Shown: positions 54,604-63,416 of the stretch, one piece after another | How the letters are laid out: each line of letters opens with the position of its first letter | Numbering within the stretch: the first letter of the stretch is position 1 | NCBI GenBank assembly: GCA_035690425.1 | Contig: DASSKO010000109.1 | Span: 1-64,000, forward strand | Reading direction: 5' to 3' | Length of the DNA: 64,000 nt | Origin: DASSKO01 sp035690425 | GTDB taxonomy: Bacteria > Actinomycetota > Actinomycetes > Propionibacteriales > Nocardioidaceae | Notes under the pieces: model-generated | The model's input: only the letters and a program-made list of their open reading frames with translations | Told to the model about the DNA's origin: nothing | Databases searched by the model: none | Program-made: the position numbers and the translations under genes

Positions 54604-55791
54604 GTGACCGAGCCATCGAGCACCGACCGACCCGGCACGGCGTTGCGCAGGCTGAAGCAGTCCGTCGGCGTGATCGCCTCCACCGCGACCGCCCGGATGG
54701 AGGAGCAGCTGCCCTGGTACCGCCAGCTCAGCGCGGAGGACCGCTCCTGGATCGGGCTGATCGTGCAGGCCGGGATCCGTTCGTTCATCTCCTGGGCCGA
54801 GGATCCCAAGGAGGGCTCGATCACCGCCGACGTCTTCGGCACGGCGCCGCAAAAGCTGACCCGCGTCATCACCTTGCAGCAGACGGTCGAGATGGTGCGG
54901 ATGAGTATCGAGGTGATCGAGGGGCAGATCGACGAGCTCGTCGGCGCCGGCGACGCACCGGCCGTGCGTGAGCTGATCATGCTCTACGGCCGGGAGGTCG
55001 CGTTCGGCACCGCGGAGGTCTATGCCCGCGCCGCCGAGATGCGAGGCGCCTGGGACGCGCGCCTGGAGGCACTGGTGGTCGACTCGGTCCTACGCGGCGA
55101 GGCCGACGAGGCGGTGCGCTCCCGGGCCGCCGCGCTGGGCTGGGAGTCCTCGACCCGGGTGGTCGTCGTGCTCGGGCGCGCGCCGGGCCGGGACGCCGGC
55201 ACTCGTGGCAGCGAGCTCGCCGTCGACGAGGTACGACGGGCCGCGCGCGGCCAACGGCTCGATGCCCTCTGCGCGGTACAGGGAGACCGGCTTGTCGTGG
55301 TCCTCGGCGGGGTGGACGATCCCGACAAAGCCGCCGGAGCGATCGCGGAGCACTTCGGGACGGGGCCGGTGGTCGTCGGGCCGATGGTGGCGGACCTGCT
55401 GGCGGCCAGCGTTTCCGCCCGCGCGGCCATCGCCGGGCTGCGGGCGGCCAGCGGATGGCCCGCCGCGCCACGGCCGGTCTCCAGCGACGACCTGCTGCCC
55501 GAGCGTGCGCTCGCAGGCGACGGACACGCCCGACGGCAGCTCGTCCAGGACATCTACGTCCCGCTGGTGTCCGGAGGCGCGACCGTGCTGGACACCACGG
55601 CCGCGTTCCTGGAGGTCGGCGGGTCGATCGAGGCCACGGCGCGGGCGCTGTTCGTGCACCCCAACACCGTGCGGTACCGGCTGCGCCGGGTCGCGGAGCT
55701 CACCGGCTTGTCGCCCACCGACGTCCGGCACGCCTACACCCTGCGGCTCGCGCTCACCCTGGGTCGGCTGTCGACCGAGACCGCGCGTTGA
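54604..55791 (+). CDS. fasR: PucR/CdaR-type regulator of fatty-acid synthesis
   Basis: A protein of 395 residues from GTG. The N-terminal part is helical; the middle has a GGDEF-derived-like segment (VVVVLGRAPG to DRLVVVLGGVDD). The C-terminal PucR helix-turn-helix is GSIEATARALFVHPNTVRYRLRRVAELTG. In Streptomyces (SCO2386) FasR activates fabD-fabH-acpP-fabF from the same position; the mycobacterial counterpart is Rv2242. fabD begins 90 bp later. Confidence 0.9.
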   Translation: MTEPSSTDRPGTALRRLKQSVGVIASTATARMEEQLPWYRQLSAEDRSWIGLIVQAGIRSFISWAEDPKEGSITADVFGTAPQKLTRVITLQQTVEMVRMSIEVIEGQIDELVGAGDAPAVRELIMLYGREVAFGTAEVYARAAEMRGAWDARLEALVVDSVLRGEADEAVRSRAAALGWESSTRVVVVLGRAPGRDAGTRGSELAVDEVRRAARGQRLDALCAVQGDRLVVVLGGVDDPDKAAGAIAEHFGTGPVVVGPMVADLLAASVSARAAIAGLRAASGWPAAPRPVSSDDLLPERALAGDGHARRQLVQDIYVPLVSGGATVLDTTAAFLEVGGSIEATARALFVHPNTVRYRLRRVAELTGLSPTDVRHAYTLRLALTLGRLSTETAR

Positions 55792-55797
55792 CCAATA

Positions 55798-55815
55798 TTG
55801 TGGAAACCCTACAAA
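55798..55815 (+). promoter_or_regulatory. Candidate FasR operator / fabD promoter
   Basis: TTGTGGAAACCCTACAAA is an imperfect dyad (TTGTGG with CTACAA) in the short AT-rich gap between fasR and fabD. Its position is that of the FasR-bound region in Streptomyces. The binding is inferred; I cannot compare to the published box exactly. Confidence 0.5.
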
Positions 55816-55881
55816 CGAGCCGGGGTAATTTCGTGCCAGCCGTGACCATGATCGGGGCGTCGGAGCGGGCATCGTGGTGCT

Positions 55882-57078
55882 GTGCTTGTCATCGTCGCTC
55901 CCGGCCAGGGGGCACAGACTCCCGGATTCCTCCGTCCGTGGGTGGAGGATCCCCAGTTCGCCGACCGCCTCGACTGGCTCTCTGCCGTCGCGGGCCTCGA
56001 CCTGGCCCACTACGGCACCGACGCCGACGCGGAGACGATCCGCGACACCGCGATCGCCCAGCCGTTGCTGGTCGCGTCGGGGCTGCTCGCCGCCCTCGAG
56101 GTGTTCCCCCACCCGGCCGACGCCTTCGGCCGCGTGGGGGCAGTCGCCGGCCACAGCGTCGGTGAGATCGCAGCCGCCGCCGGCGCCCGAGTGATCACCG
56201 CCGAGCAGGCGATCGTGCTCGTGCGCGAGCGCGGCAAGGCGATGGCCGCGGCGGCGGCCGTGACACCCACCGGCATGTCCGCCGTACTCGGCGGCGACCG
56301 CGAGGAGGTGCTGGCCAAGCTCGCCCAGCACGGGCTCACCGCCGCCAACCAGAACGCGCCGGGGCAGGTCGTCGCGGCCGGCACGATGGAGCAGCTCGCC
56401 GCGCTCGCGGACGACCCGCCGGCCAAGGCCCGGGTCCGCGCACTGCAGGTGGCGGGCGCATTCCACACCGAGCACATGGCCCCCGCCGTCGACACGCTGG
56501 CCGGCTACGCCCGTGCCGTGTCCACCCACGACCCCCGCACCCGGCTGCTCAGCAACCGTGACGGCCAAGTCGTGCACGACGGGCGCGAGGTGCTGAAGCG
56601 TCTGGTGATGCAGGTGCGCAGCCCGGTGCGCTGGGACCTGTGCATGCAGACCATGGCTGACCTCGGTGTCACCGGCATGCTCGAGATGCCTCCGGCCGGC
56701 ACCCTCACCGGCATCGCCAAGCGCGCGCTGCCCGACATCGAGACCTTCGCGCTCAAGACGCCGGACCAGCTCGACGACGTTCGGGCGTTCGTCGACAAGC
56801 ACGGCAGCGCCTCGCCGCTGGACACCTCCCCCACCTGGCGGCTGCTGGTCGCACCCGCCAAGGGCACCTTCCACGCCTCCGACGGTCTCGAGGAAGGCAG
56901 CCGGCTCGGCACCGGCGCGGGCATCGGGTCGGTGACCAGCCTGCGAGACTCGCTGCCCGTGGTCGCGCCACACGGTGGCACGATCGTCGAGTGGCTGGTG
57001 CACGATGGTGACCTCGTCTCCCCCGGCCAGCCCTTGGTGCGTCTGCACCCCGAGATCAGCACGGAGGTCGGCGCATGA
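55882..57078 (+). CDS. fabD: Malonyl-CoA:ACP transacylase with extra C-terminal lipoyl-like domain
   Basis: A protein of 398 residues. The first about 310 are a normal FabD: APGQGAQTPGFL, GHSVGEIAAA with nucleophile Ser92, AVQ-type VAGAFHTEHM and PVRW. It loads malonyl onto ACP. The further about 75 residues (RLLVAPAKGTFHAS to LPVVAPHGGTIVEWLVHDGDLVSPGQPLVRLHPE, positions about 325-392) resemble a biotinyl/lipoyl carrier, but the MKM lysine turn is replaced by SLRDS, so it cannot carry the cofactor. fabH starts within its stop (ATGA). Confidence 0.92.
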   Translation: MLVIVAPGQGAQTPGFLRPWVEDPQFADRLDWLSAVAGLDLAHYGTDADAETIRDTAIAQPLLVASGLLAALEVFPHPADAFGRVGAVAGHSVGEIAAAAGARVITAEQAIVLVRERGKAMAAAAAVTPTGMSAVLGGDREEVLAKLAQHGLTAANQNAPGQVVAAGTMEQLAALADDPPAKARVRALQVAGAFHTEHMAPAVDTLAGYARAVSTHDPRTRLLSNRDGQVVHDGREVLKRLVMQVRSPVRWDLCMQTMADLGVTGMLEMPPAGTLTGIAKRALPDIETFALKTPDQLDDVRAFVDKHGSASPLDTSPTWRLLVAPAKGTFHASDGLEEGSRLGTGAGIGSVTSLRDSLPVVAPHGGTIVEWLVHDGDLVSPGQPLVRLHPEISTEVGA

Positions 57079-58079
57079 CAGCCGCGATCAGCAGTTCCAC
57101 CGGAGCGCCGCACGCCCGCATTCTCGGCATCGGTGACTTCCGGCCCTCTCGCGTGGTCACCAACGAGGAGGTCTGCAAGCACATCGACTCCTCCGACGAG
57201 TGGATCCGCACCCGCTCCGGCATCATCGAGCGGCGCTTCGCCGCCGAGGGCGAGACCGTGCAGTCGATGTCGGTCGAGGCGTCCCGCAAGGCCCTGGAGC
57301 AGGCGGGCATCGCGCCCGAGCAGATCGGCTGCGTCGTCGTGGCCACGGTCTCGCACCTGCTGCAGACACCGGCCGTTGCGCCGATGATCGCGACCGAGCT
57401 CGGAGCCCGCTCGGCTGCGGCGTTCGACGTCTCCGCCGCCTGCGCCGGATTCTGCTACGGCGTCGCGATGGCATCAGACATGGTGCGCGCCGGCAGCGCG
57501 AAGTACGTCCTTGCCATCGGCGTGGAGCGTCTCTCCGACATCACCGACCCGACCGACCGCGGCACCGCCTTCATCTTCGCCGACGGCGCGGGCGCCGCGG
57601 TGATCGGGCCCTCGGAGCAGCCCGGTATCGGCCCGGTGGTGTGGGGGTCCGACGGTGAGCAGTTCAACCTGATCCGGCAGAACGAAGACTGGCCGCACGC
57701 CCTGCGGTCCGGCGACCAGGTCATCCCGACCCTGCGCATGGAAGGCAACCCGGTCTTTCGGTGGGCGTCGTTCGAGATGGCCAAGATCGCCCAGGAGGCG
57801 CTGGACCGGGCCGGGGTCTCGCCAGAGGATCTCGACGCCTTCATCCCCCACCAGGCCAACATGCGCATCATCGACGCCATGGCGCGGGCACTGCGGCTGC
57901 CCGGAAGCGTCGAGATCGCCCGTGACATTGCCTACCAGGGCAACACCTCTGCCGCGTCGGTGCCGCTGGCGATGGCACGGATGATCGACGACGGCCAGGT
58001 CAAGAGCGGCGACACCGCGCTGCTGATCGCCTTCGGCGCCGGCCTCGTCTATGCCGCGCAGGTCGTCACCGTGCCCTGA
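57075..58079 (+). CDS. fabH: Beta-ketoacyl-ACP synthase III
   Basis: A protein of 334 residues. Catalytic Cys123 in SAACAGFCYG, His in FIPHQANMRI and Asn in YQGNTSAASVP are all present. It condenses an acyl-CoA starter with malonyl-ACP to begin fatty-acid synthesis; in actinobacteria it often accepts branched or acetyl starters. It overlaps fabD by four bases. Confidence 0.95.
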   Translation: MTAAISSSTGAPHARILGIGDFRPSRVVTNEEVCKHIDSSDEWIRTRSGIIERRFAAEGETVQSMSVEASRKALEQAGIAPEQIGCVVVATVSHLLQTPAVAPMIATELGARSAAAFDVSAACAGFCYGVAMASDMVRAGSAKYVLAIGVERLSDITDPTDRGTAFIFADGAGAAVIGPSEQPGIGPVVWGSDGEQFNLIRQNEDWPHALRSGDQVIPTLRMEGNPVFRWASFEMAKIAQEALDRAGVSPEDLDAFIPHQANMRIIDAMARALRLPGSVEIARDIAYQGNTSAASVPLAMARMIDDGQVKSGDTALLIAFGAGLVYAAQVVTVP

Positions 58080-58142
58080 TCGGCACCCCACGTTGCAGTA
58101 CACCCAGAATTGGCGCACCACCAACCAGGACAGGAGCAGCAC

Positions 58143-58388
58143 ATGGCCACCACCGAGGAGATCCGCACCGACCTCGCCGAGATCGTCAACGAGGTCGCCG
58201 GCATCCCGGCTGACGACGTGCAGCTGGACAAGTCGTTCACCGACGACCTCGACGTCGACTCACTCTCGATGGTCGAGGTCGTCGTAGCCGCCGAGGAGAA
58301 GTTCGACGTCAAGATCCCCGACGACGAGGTCAAGAACCTCAAGACTGTCGGCGACGCGGTGGCGTTCATCGAGCGCGCCCAGTCGTGA
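58143..58388 (+). CDS. acpP: Acyl carrier protein
   Basis: A protein of 81 residues. The phosphopantetheine serine is Ser40 in DDLDVDSLSMVEVV. Helices and acidity are typical. It carries growing acyl chains in the FAS-II system. AGGAGC lies before the ATG. Its last codons begin the tandem repeat in the gap before fabF. Confidence 0.95.
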   Translation: MATTEEIRTDLAEIVNEVAGIPADDVQLDKSFTDDLDVDSLSMVEVVVAAEEKFDVKIPDDEVKNLKTVGDAVAFIERAQS

Positions 58389-58446
58389 TGCCAGTCGCGA
58401 TGCCAGTCGTGATCCAGTCTGACGCAGTCGTGACCCAGTCCTGACC
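58378..58446 (+). repeat. Imperfect tandem repeats at the acpP end
   Basis: About six units of 11-12 bases with the pattern CCAGTCGTGATG run from the acpP stop into the gap: the first includes the stop codon, later ones vary (CCAGTCGCGATG, CCAGTCTGACG, CAGTCCTGACC). They probably arose by slippage. They fill most of the 113-base acpP-fabF gap. Confidence 0.7.
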
Positions 58447-58501
58447 GGGCGAGGGCTCGGCTCTCCGGCCAACTCCCGAGCAGACTCCTTCGTACACCGA
58501 G

Positions 58502-59776
58502 GTGACTAAGCAGATGAGCAGCACACGCGTAGTCGTCACCGGGATGGGAGCCACCTCTCCTCTCGGCGGCGACGTGGCCACGACCTGGGACGCCATGCTC
58601 GCCGGGCGGTCCGGCGTCAACCCGCTGACCGAGGAGTGGGCGGCTGAGCTCCCCGCGCGCATCGCGGCCCAGATCGCCGTCGAGCCCACTGAAGTGCTCG
58701 AGCGGGTCAAGGCACGGCGGATGGACCGCTCCGGCCAGTTGGCGCTGGTGGCCGCCTTGGAGGCCTGGCGTGACTGCGGCCTCGCCGAGGAGTCTGCTGA
58801 GGTCGACCCCGAGCGGGTCGGTGTCGCGGTCGCGTCCGGGATCGGCGGCATCCAGACCCTGCTCGGCGCCTACGACCAGCTGACGCAGAAGGGTCCGCGC
58901 CGGGTCTCCCCGCTGGCGATCCCGATGTTGATGCCCAATGGCCCCGCTGCAAGCGTGGGGCTTGCGATCAACGCCAAGGCGGGCGTGCACACGCCCGTCT
59001 CGGCGTGCGCCTCCGGCAACGAGTCCATCGCGCTCGGCGTCGACATGATCCGGCTCGGCCGTGCCGACGTCGCCGTCGTGGGCGGCACCGAGGCCGCCAT
59101 CCACGCGCTGCCACTGGCCGCCTTCGGCCAGATGATGGCGTTGTCGAAGCGCAACGACGACCCGCAGCGGGCGTCTCGGCCCTGGGACCGCGATCGTGAC
59201 GGTTTCGTGCTCGGCGAGGGGGCCGCGGTGCTGGTCATCGAGTCCGAGGAGCACGCCGCCCGCCGCGGCGCCCGGGTCTACGCCGAGGTTGCGGGCGCCG
59301 GCATCACCGCCGACAGCCATGACATCGCCCAGCCCGACCCCACCGGGCTTGCCGCCACCCGCGCGATGAAGATGGCCCTCGGCGAGGCGCAGATGCATCC
59401 CTCCGAGGTCGTCCACATCAACGCCCACGCGACGTCGACCCCGCAGGGCGACGTCGCTGAGGCGCTGGCGATCAAGCAGGCCCTCGGCGAGGAGGTCGCC
59501 CGCAGCGTCGTGCTCACCTCCACCAAGTCGATGACCGGTCACCTGCTCGGCGCGGCCGGTGCGCTGGAGTCGATCGCCACCATCCTCGCGCTGCAACAGC
59601 GGGTGGTCCCGCCGACCATCAATCTGGACAACGTGGACGAGGCCATCGACCTCGACATCGCCGTCGAGCCACGCAAGCTCGACGACGGGCCGCTCGGCGC
59701 GCTCAACAACTCGTTCGGCTTCGGCGGCCACAACGTCGCCATCGCCTTCCGCTCGGCCCCTCAGTCGACACCGTAG
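58502..59776 (+). CDS. fabF: Beta-ketoacyl-ACP synthase II
   Basis: A protein of 424 residues from GTG; an ATG four codons later is an equal candidate. The Cys-His-His set is seen in VSACASGNESI (Cys169), NAHATSTPQGD and TGHLLGAAGALE. It elongates acyl-ACP by two carbons with malonyl-ACP (KasA-like in mycobacteria). accD follows nine bases after its stop. Confidence 0.94.
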   Translation: MTKQMSSTRVVVTGMGATSPLGGDVATTWDAMLAGRSGVNPLTEEWAAELPARIAAQIAVEPTEVLERVKARRMDRSGQLALVAALEAWRDCGLAEESAEVDPERVGVAVASGIGGIQTLLGAYDQLTQKGPRRVSPLAIPMLMPNGPAASVGLAINAKAGVHTPVSACASGNESIALGVDMIRLGRADVAVVGGTEAAIHALPLAAFGQMMALSKRNDDPQRASRPWDRDRDGFVLGEGAAVLVIESEEHAARRGARVYAEVAGAGITADSHDIAQPDPTGLAATRAMKMALGEAQMHPSEVVHINAHATSTPQGDVAEALAIKQALGEEVARSVVLTSTKSMTGHLLGAAGALESIATILALQQRVVPPTINLDNVDEAIDLDIAVEPRKLDDGPLGALNNSFGFGGHNVAIAFRSAPQSTP

Positions 59777-59785
59777 GAGACATTG

Positions 59786-61234
59786 ATGACCGTCAGCTCT
59801 GACACGGCGCCGGCAGCACCGGTGAAGAAGTCGAAGCTCGCCCGCGAGGACGACCCCCGCAACCCCAACAAGCGGCTCGCCGCATTGTTCGACGAGGGCA
59901 GTCTCGAGCTGATCAGCGACGACGACGGCTCCGGCATGCTGGCGGCGGTCGGCACGATCGAGGGCACGCAGACGGTGGCCTTCTGCTCCGACGCCACCGT
60001 GATGGGCGGGGCGATGGGCTACGAGGGCTGCAAGGTGGTGGTGCGGGCCTACGAGCGCGCGGTCGCCGACGACGCTCCCATCGTCGGGCTGTGGCACTCC
60101 GGCGGCGCCCGGCTGGCCGAGGGAGTGCTCTCGCTGCACGCGGTGGGTGAGATCTTCCACGCGATGACCACGGCGTCCGGCAAAATTCCGCAGATCTCGA
60201 TCGTGCTCGGGCCCGCTGCGGGCGGTGCCGCCTACGGGCCGGCACTCACCGACATCGTGATCCTCGGCCCCGAGGGCCGCATCTTCGTCACCGGACCCGA
60301 CGTGGTGCGCTCGGTCACCGGCTAGGACGTCGACATGCTCCGGCTCGGTGGACCTGAGCCGCACGGCCGCCGCTCCGGCGTCGTACACGTGCTCACCGAG
60401 AGCGAGCAGCAGGCGATCACCGAGGCTCGGCGGGTGACCAGCCTGCTCGGCAACCAGGGCGATCTCGACCCCGAGTCGGTCACCGATCGCAACCTCGAGG
60501 CGGTGCTGCCGGACAGCCCCAAGCGCGCGTACGACGTGCACCCGCTGGTGGCGGAGGTGCTCGACCTCGACAGCATGCTCGAGCTGCACGGCCGGTGGGC
60601 GCCCAACATCTGCACCGCACTGGGGCGTTTCGGTGGCCGCACCGTCGGCGTGATCGCCAACAACCCGCTCCGGCTCGGCGGCTGCCTCGACTCGCTGTCG
60701 GCCGAGAAGGCGTCACGGTTCGTCCGCATGTGCGACGCGTTCGGCGTGCCGCTGATCGTGCTGGTGGACGTCCCTGGCTATCTGCCCGGTGTCGGCCAGG
60801 AGTGGGACGGCGTAGTGCGCCGCGGAGCGAAGCTGCTGCACGCGTTCTCGGAGACCACGGTGCCACGGGTGACGCTGGTGACGCGCAAGGCCTACGGCGG
60901 CGCCTACATCGCGATGAACTCCCGCTCTCTCGGCGCGACCAAGGTGTTCGCCTGGCCGGGTGCGGTGGTCGCGGTGATGGGCGCGGTGGCGGCGGTGCGG
61001 ATCCTGCACCGGCGCAAGCTGGCGGAGGTCGAGGCCGAGGTGCGGCCCCGGGTGGAGGCAGAGCTGGCCGCCGAGCACGAGAAGATTGCCGGCGGTATCG
61101 ACAAGGCCGTGGAGATCGGAGTCGTCGACGAGGTCGTCGACCCAGCGGTCACCCGCAGCCGGCTGGCGACCGAGATCGCCGCGGCGCTGGCCACCGGGCC
61201 GGTCCGCGGCGACCACGGCAATATCCCGCTGTAG
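59786..61234 (+). pseudogene. accD: Acyl-CoA carboxylase carboxyltransferase subunit, interrupted by TAG
   Basis: One reading frame encodes a full-length AccD-type protein of 482 residues but contains TAG at codon 180, between VVRSVTG and DVDMLRLGGPEPHGRRSGVVH. Homologues have Glu there (VTGEDVD), so a single GAG-to-TAG change explains it. Both halves are otherwise normal, with GPAAGGAAYGPAL before and VDVPGYLPGVGQEWDGVVRRGAKLL after. It carboxylates acetyl- or propionyl-CoA with biotin protein, and is last in the FAS operon (like accD6). It is either truly broken, suppressed, or a sequence error. The ATG in the second half has no ribosome site. Confidence 0.8.
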
Positions 61235-61270
61235 CGCGCGGACCAGGCTGACCAGCGCGGCTCGCTGCGG

Positions 61271-61777
61271 TCACACCACCTGGTGCAGCCAACGCACAGG
61301 TGCGCCGTCGCCGGCGTACCTGAACGGCTCGAGCTCCTCGTCCCAGGCCTTCCCCAGCAGCCGGTCGACCTCGAGCTCCATCGTGGTCTCGCCGAGAGAC
61401 GACCTCACCAGCGCGGCCCTCAGCCGGTCCTCGGGAATCATGATGTCGCCGTGCATGCCGGTCACCGCGTGGAAGATGCCGAGGGCGGGTGTGTAGGAGA
61501 ACCGGGCACCTTCACAGCCGGGGCTCGGCTCCTCGGTGACCTCGAAGCGCAGCTGCGCCCAGCCGCGCAGCGCGGAGGCGAGTCGTGCGCCGCTGCCGGC
61601 TTCGCCCAGCCAGGAGAACTCCGCACGGAAGCTGCCCGCAGCGGCTGGTTGCGGGATCCATGACATGTTCACGGGCATGCCAAAGACGCCACCGGCTGCC
61701 CACTCGACATGGGGACACAGCGCCGACGGCGCGGAGTGCACATAGAGCACACCCCTCGTTGCTGGACGGCTGCTCAC
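61271..61777 (-). CDS. DUF3145 family protein
   Basis: A protein of 168 residues from a GTG with AGAGGAGG before it. TRGVLYVHSAPSALCPHVEWA, FRAEFSWLGEAGSGARLASAL and EELEPFRYAGDGAPVRWLHQVV match DUF3145, an actinobacterial family of unknown role that usually follows the FAS-II operon (SCO2391). It is convergent with accD. Confidence 0.88.
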   Translation of the reverse strand: MSSRPATRGVLYVHSAPSALCPHVEWAAGGVFGMPVNMSWIPQPAAAGSFRAEFSWLGEAGSGARLASALRGWAQLRFEVTEEPSPGCEGARFSYTPALGIFHAVTGMHGDIMIPEDRLRAALVRSSLGETTMELEVDRLLGKAWDEELEPFRYAGDGAPVRWLHQVV

Positions 61778-62006
61778 CGGAACCTCCTCTGGCTCGAGCT
61801 TCGCCTTCCCCAGCGGACTCGAAGCCTGTGCGGAGTGCTCAGGTGCATCGCCGCCGCCATTGTGCCTCATCGGGCACCGCTGCACCAGGCGTGACACCCG
61901 GACACGCCGAGAGCGCGGCGGCCCCGCCATCACAGGGAGCGGGGCCTGTGCTGCAGCCTGGCACCATGGGGCCAGCGGAGTTGTTCGTCGAGCAGAGGAG
62001 ACGTCC

Positions 62007-62624
62007 GTGGCCATCGACCGCGATCTGCGCCGCCAGATCACCGGCGCCATCGTGCTTGCGGCGTTGATCGCCGCGGTGGTCGGCGTCGTCGTGGCCCTCA
62101 CCGCCACCGCGGCGTTGCGGACGGTCGGCATCTCCGGCGGCGACGGGCCCGCGCCGTCGGTGGCACAGCCCGAGCCCGACGAGACACCGACCCCGGACAC
62201 CGTGGAGAGTCCCTCCTCGACCCCGAGCCCCAGTACCGACCCCACACCGAGCACGAGCCCTGGGCCCAGCACGTCCCCGAGCCCCACGTCGGGTCCGCGC
62301 TCGGGTGCCGGAGGATCGCGGGAGCCGAAGCCGGACGCCGAATCCTCCCCCATTGAGTTGCACACCGGCGCGCTCGCCGCGGTCGCCATGGAGCAGGTGA
62401 CCCTGCGCGGGCGGTACCCCGGCGGCAACGGCACCACGCTGCAGGTGCAACGGCTCGAGGGCGGCTCGTGGACGGCCTTCCCGACCACCGCGACCGTGGA
62501 AGGCGGCACGTTCCAGACTTATGTCGCTCTGGGTCGGCCCGGGCCCAACCGGTTGCGTGTGGTCGACCCTGCCACCGGCGAAACGTCCAACGTCGTCAGG
62601 ATCAGAGTTTTCGGACGCGCTTGA
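62007..62624 (+). CDS. Membrane-anchored protein with Pro/Ser/Thr linker and beta domain
   Basis: A protein of 205 residues from GTG (GAGGAG upstream). A single membrane helix (ITGAIVLAALIAAVVGVVVAL) is followed by a 75-residue PTS-rich linker (SSTPSPSTDPTPSTSPGPST) and an all-beta C domain (VTLRGRYPGGNGTTLQVQRL, GGTFQTYVALG). The linker could cross the wall. Function unknown. Confidence 0.7.
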   Translation: MAIDRDLRRQITGAIVLAALIAAVVGVVVALTATAALRTVGISGGDGPAPSVAQPEPDETPTPDTVESPSSTPSPSTDPTPSTSPGPSTSPSPTSGPRSGAGGSREPKPDAESSPIELHTGALAAVAMEQVTLRGRYPGGNGTTLQVQRLEGGSWTAFPTTATVEGGTFQTYVALGRPGPNRLRVVDPATGETSNVVRIRVFGRA

Positions 62625-62657
62625 CGTGCGTGCGACCGCTCACGCCATGCTTACGTC

Positions 62658-63416
62658 ATGAGCGAGCAGGCACCGTCGCGGTTGCAGCCTCTGACCGAGC
62701 AGTGGGAGCGGGCGCTGGCCGTGGTCGCCCACCCCGACGACATGGAGTTCGGCGCGGCCGCTGCCGTGGCGCGCTGGACCACTCAGGGCAAGCACGTCGC
62801 CTACTGCATGGTGACTTCCGGCGAGGCCGGCATCGACGGCATGGATCCGGCTCGGTGCGCGCAGGTGCGGGAGGCGGAGCAGATCTCGTCTGCCGGCATC
62901 GTCGGCGTCGACGAGGTGGAGTTCCTGCGGTTGCCTGACGGTGTGGTCGAGTACGGCGTGGCGCTGCGCGCCGAGATCGCCCGAGTCGTACGCCGGCACC
63001 GGCCGGAGATCGTGATCACCAACAACTTCCGCGACACCTGGGACGGTGCGCGGATGCTCAACATGGCTGACCACATCGCGACCGGGCGCGCGACCCTCGA
63101 CGCCGTACGCGACGCCGGCAACCGCTGGGTCTTTCGTCAGCAGGTCGAGGACGAGGGGCTCGAGCCGTGGGGCGGCGTCCGCCAGGTGTGGGCCGCAGGA
63201 TCACCGTCGTCGCAGCACGGCGTCGACGTCACCGACTCGTTCACGACGGGGGTGGAGTCGCTCACCGCACACGATGCCTACATCAACGGGCTGGGCTGGA
63301 CCTTCGACGCCGAGGAGTTCCTGGAGGGCGTCTGCCGGGGCGCCGGTTCGCGAATGGGAGTGACCTACGGCGCGGCGTTCGAGGTCTTCCACCTAGCCTT
63401 CGGCGGGGATGAGTGA
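62658..63416 (+). CDS. PIG-L family deacetylase
   Basis: A protein of 252 residues. The zinc site is AVVAHPDDMEFG with a later HIA segment (NMADHIATG), as in MshB, Mca and LmbE-type enzymes. Known members remove acetyl from N-acetylglucosaminyl compounds such as mycothiol precursors. The exact substrate is unknown. The next gene starts inside its end. Confidence 0.88.
   Translation: MSEQAPSRLQPLTEQWERALAVVAHPDDMEFGAAAAVARWTTQGKHVAYCMVTSGEAGIDGMDPARCAQVREAEQISSAGIVGVDEVEFLRLPDGVVEYGVALRAEIARVVRRHRPEIVITNNFRDTWDGARMLNMADHIATGRATLDAVRDAGNRWVFRQQVEDEGLEPWGGVRQVWAAGSPSSQHGVDVTDSFTTGVESLTAHDAYINGLGWTFDAEEFLEGVCRGAGSRMGVTYGAAFEVFHLAFGGDE

Noticed and set aside
60323..60325. TAG in accD as recoded pyrrolysine
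   Set aside because: The residue in homologues is Glu, no methylamine methyltransferase context exists, and actinobacteria generally lack the system; a point mutation or error is simpler.
58049..60589. Very long minus-strand open frame (846 codons) across acpP, fabF and accD
   Set aside because: It lies opposite clear fab genes, reads as His/Arg/Gly-rich low-information protein and has no motif; it is a shadow of high-GC codon use.
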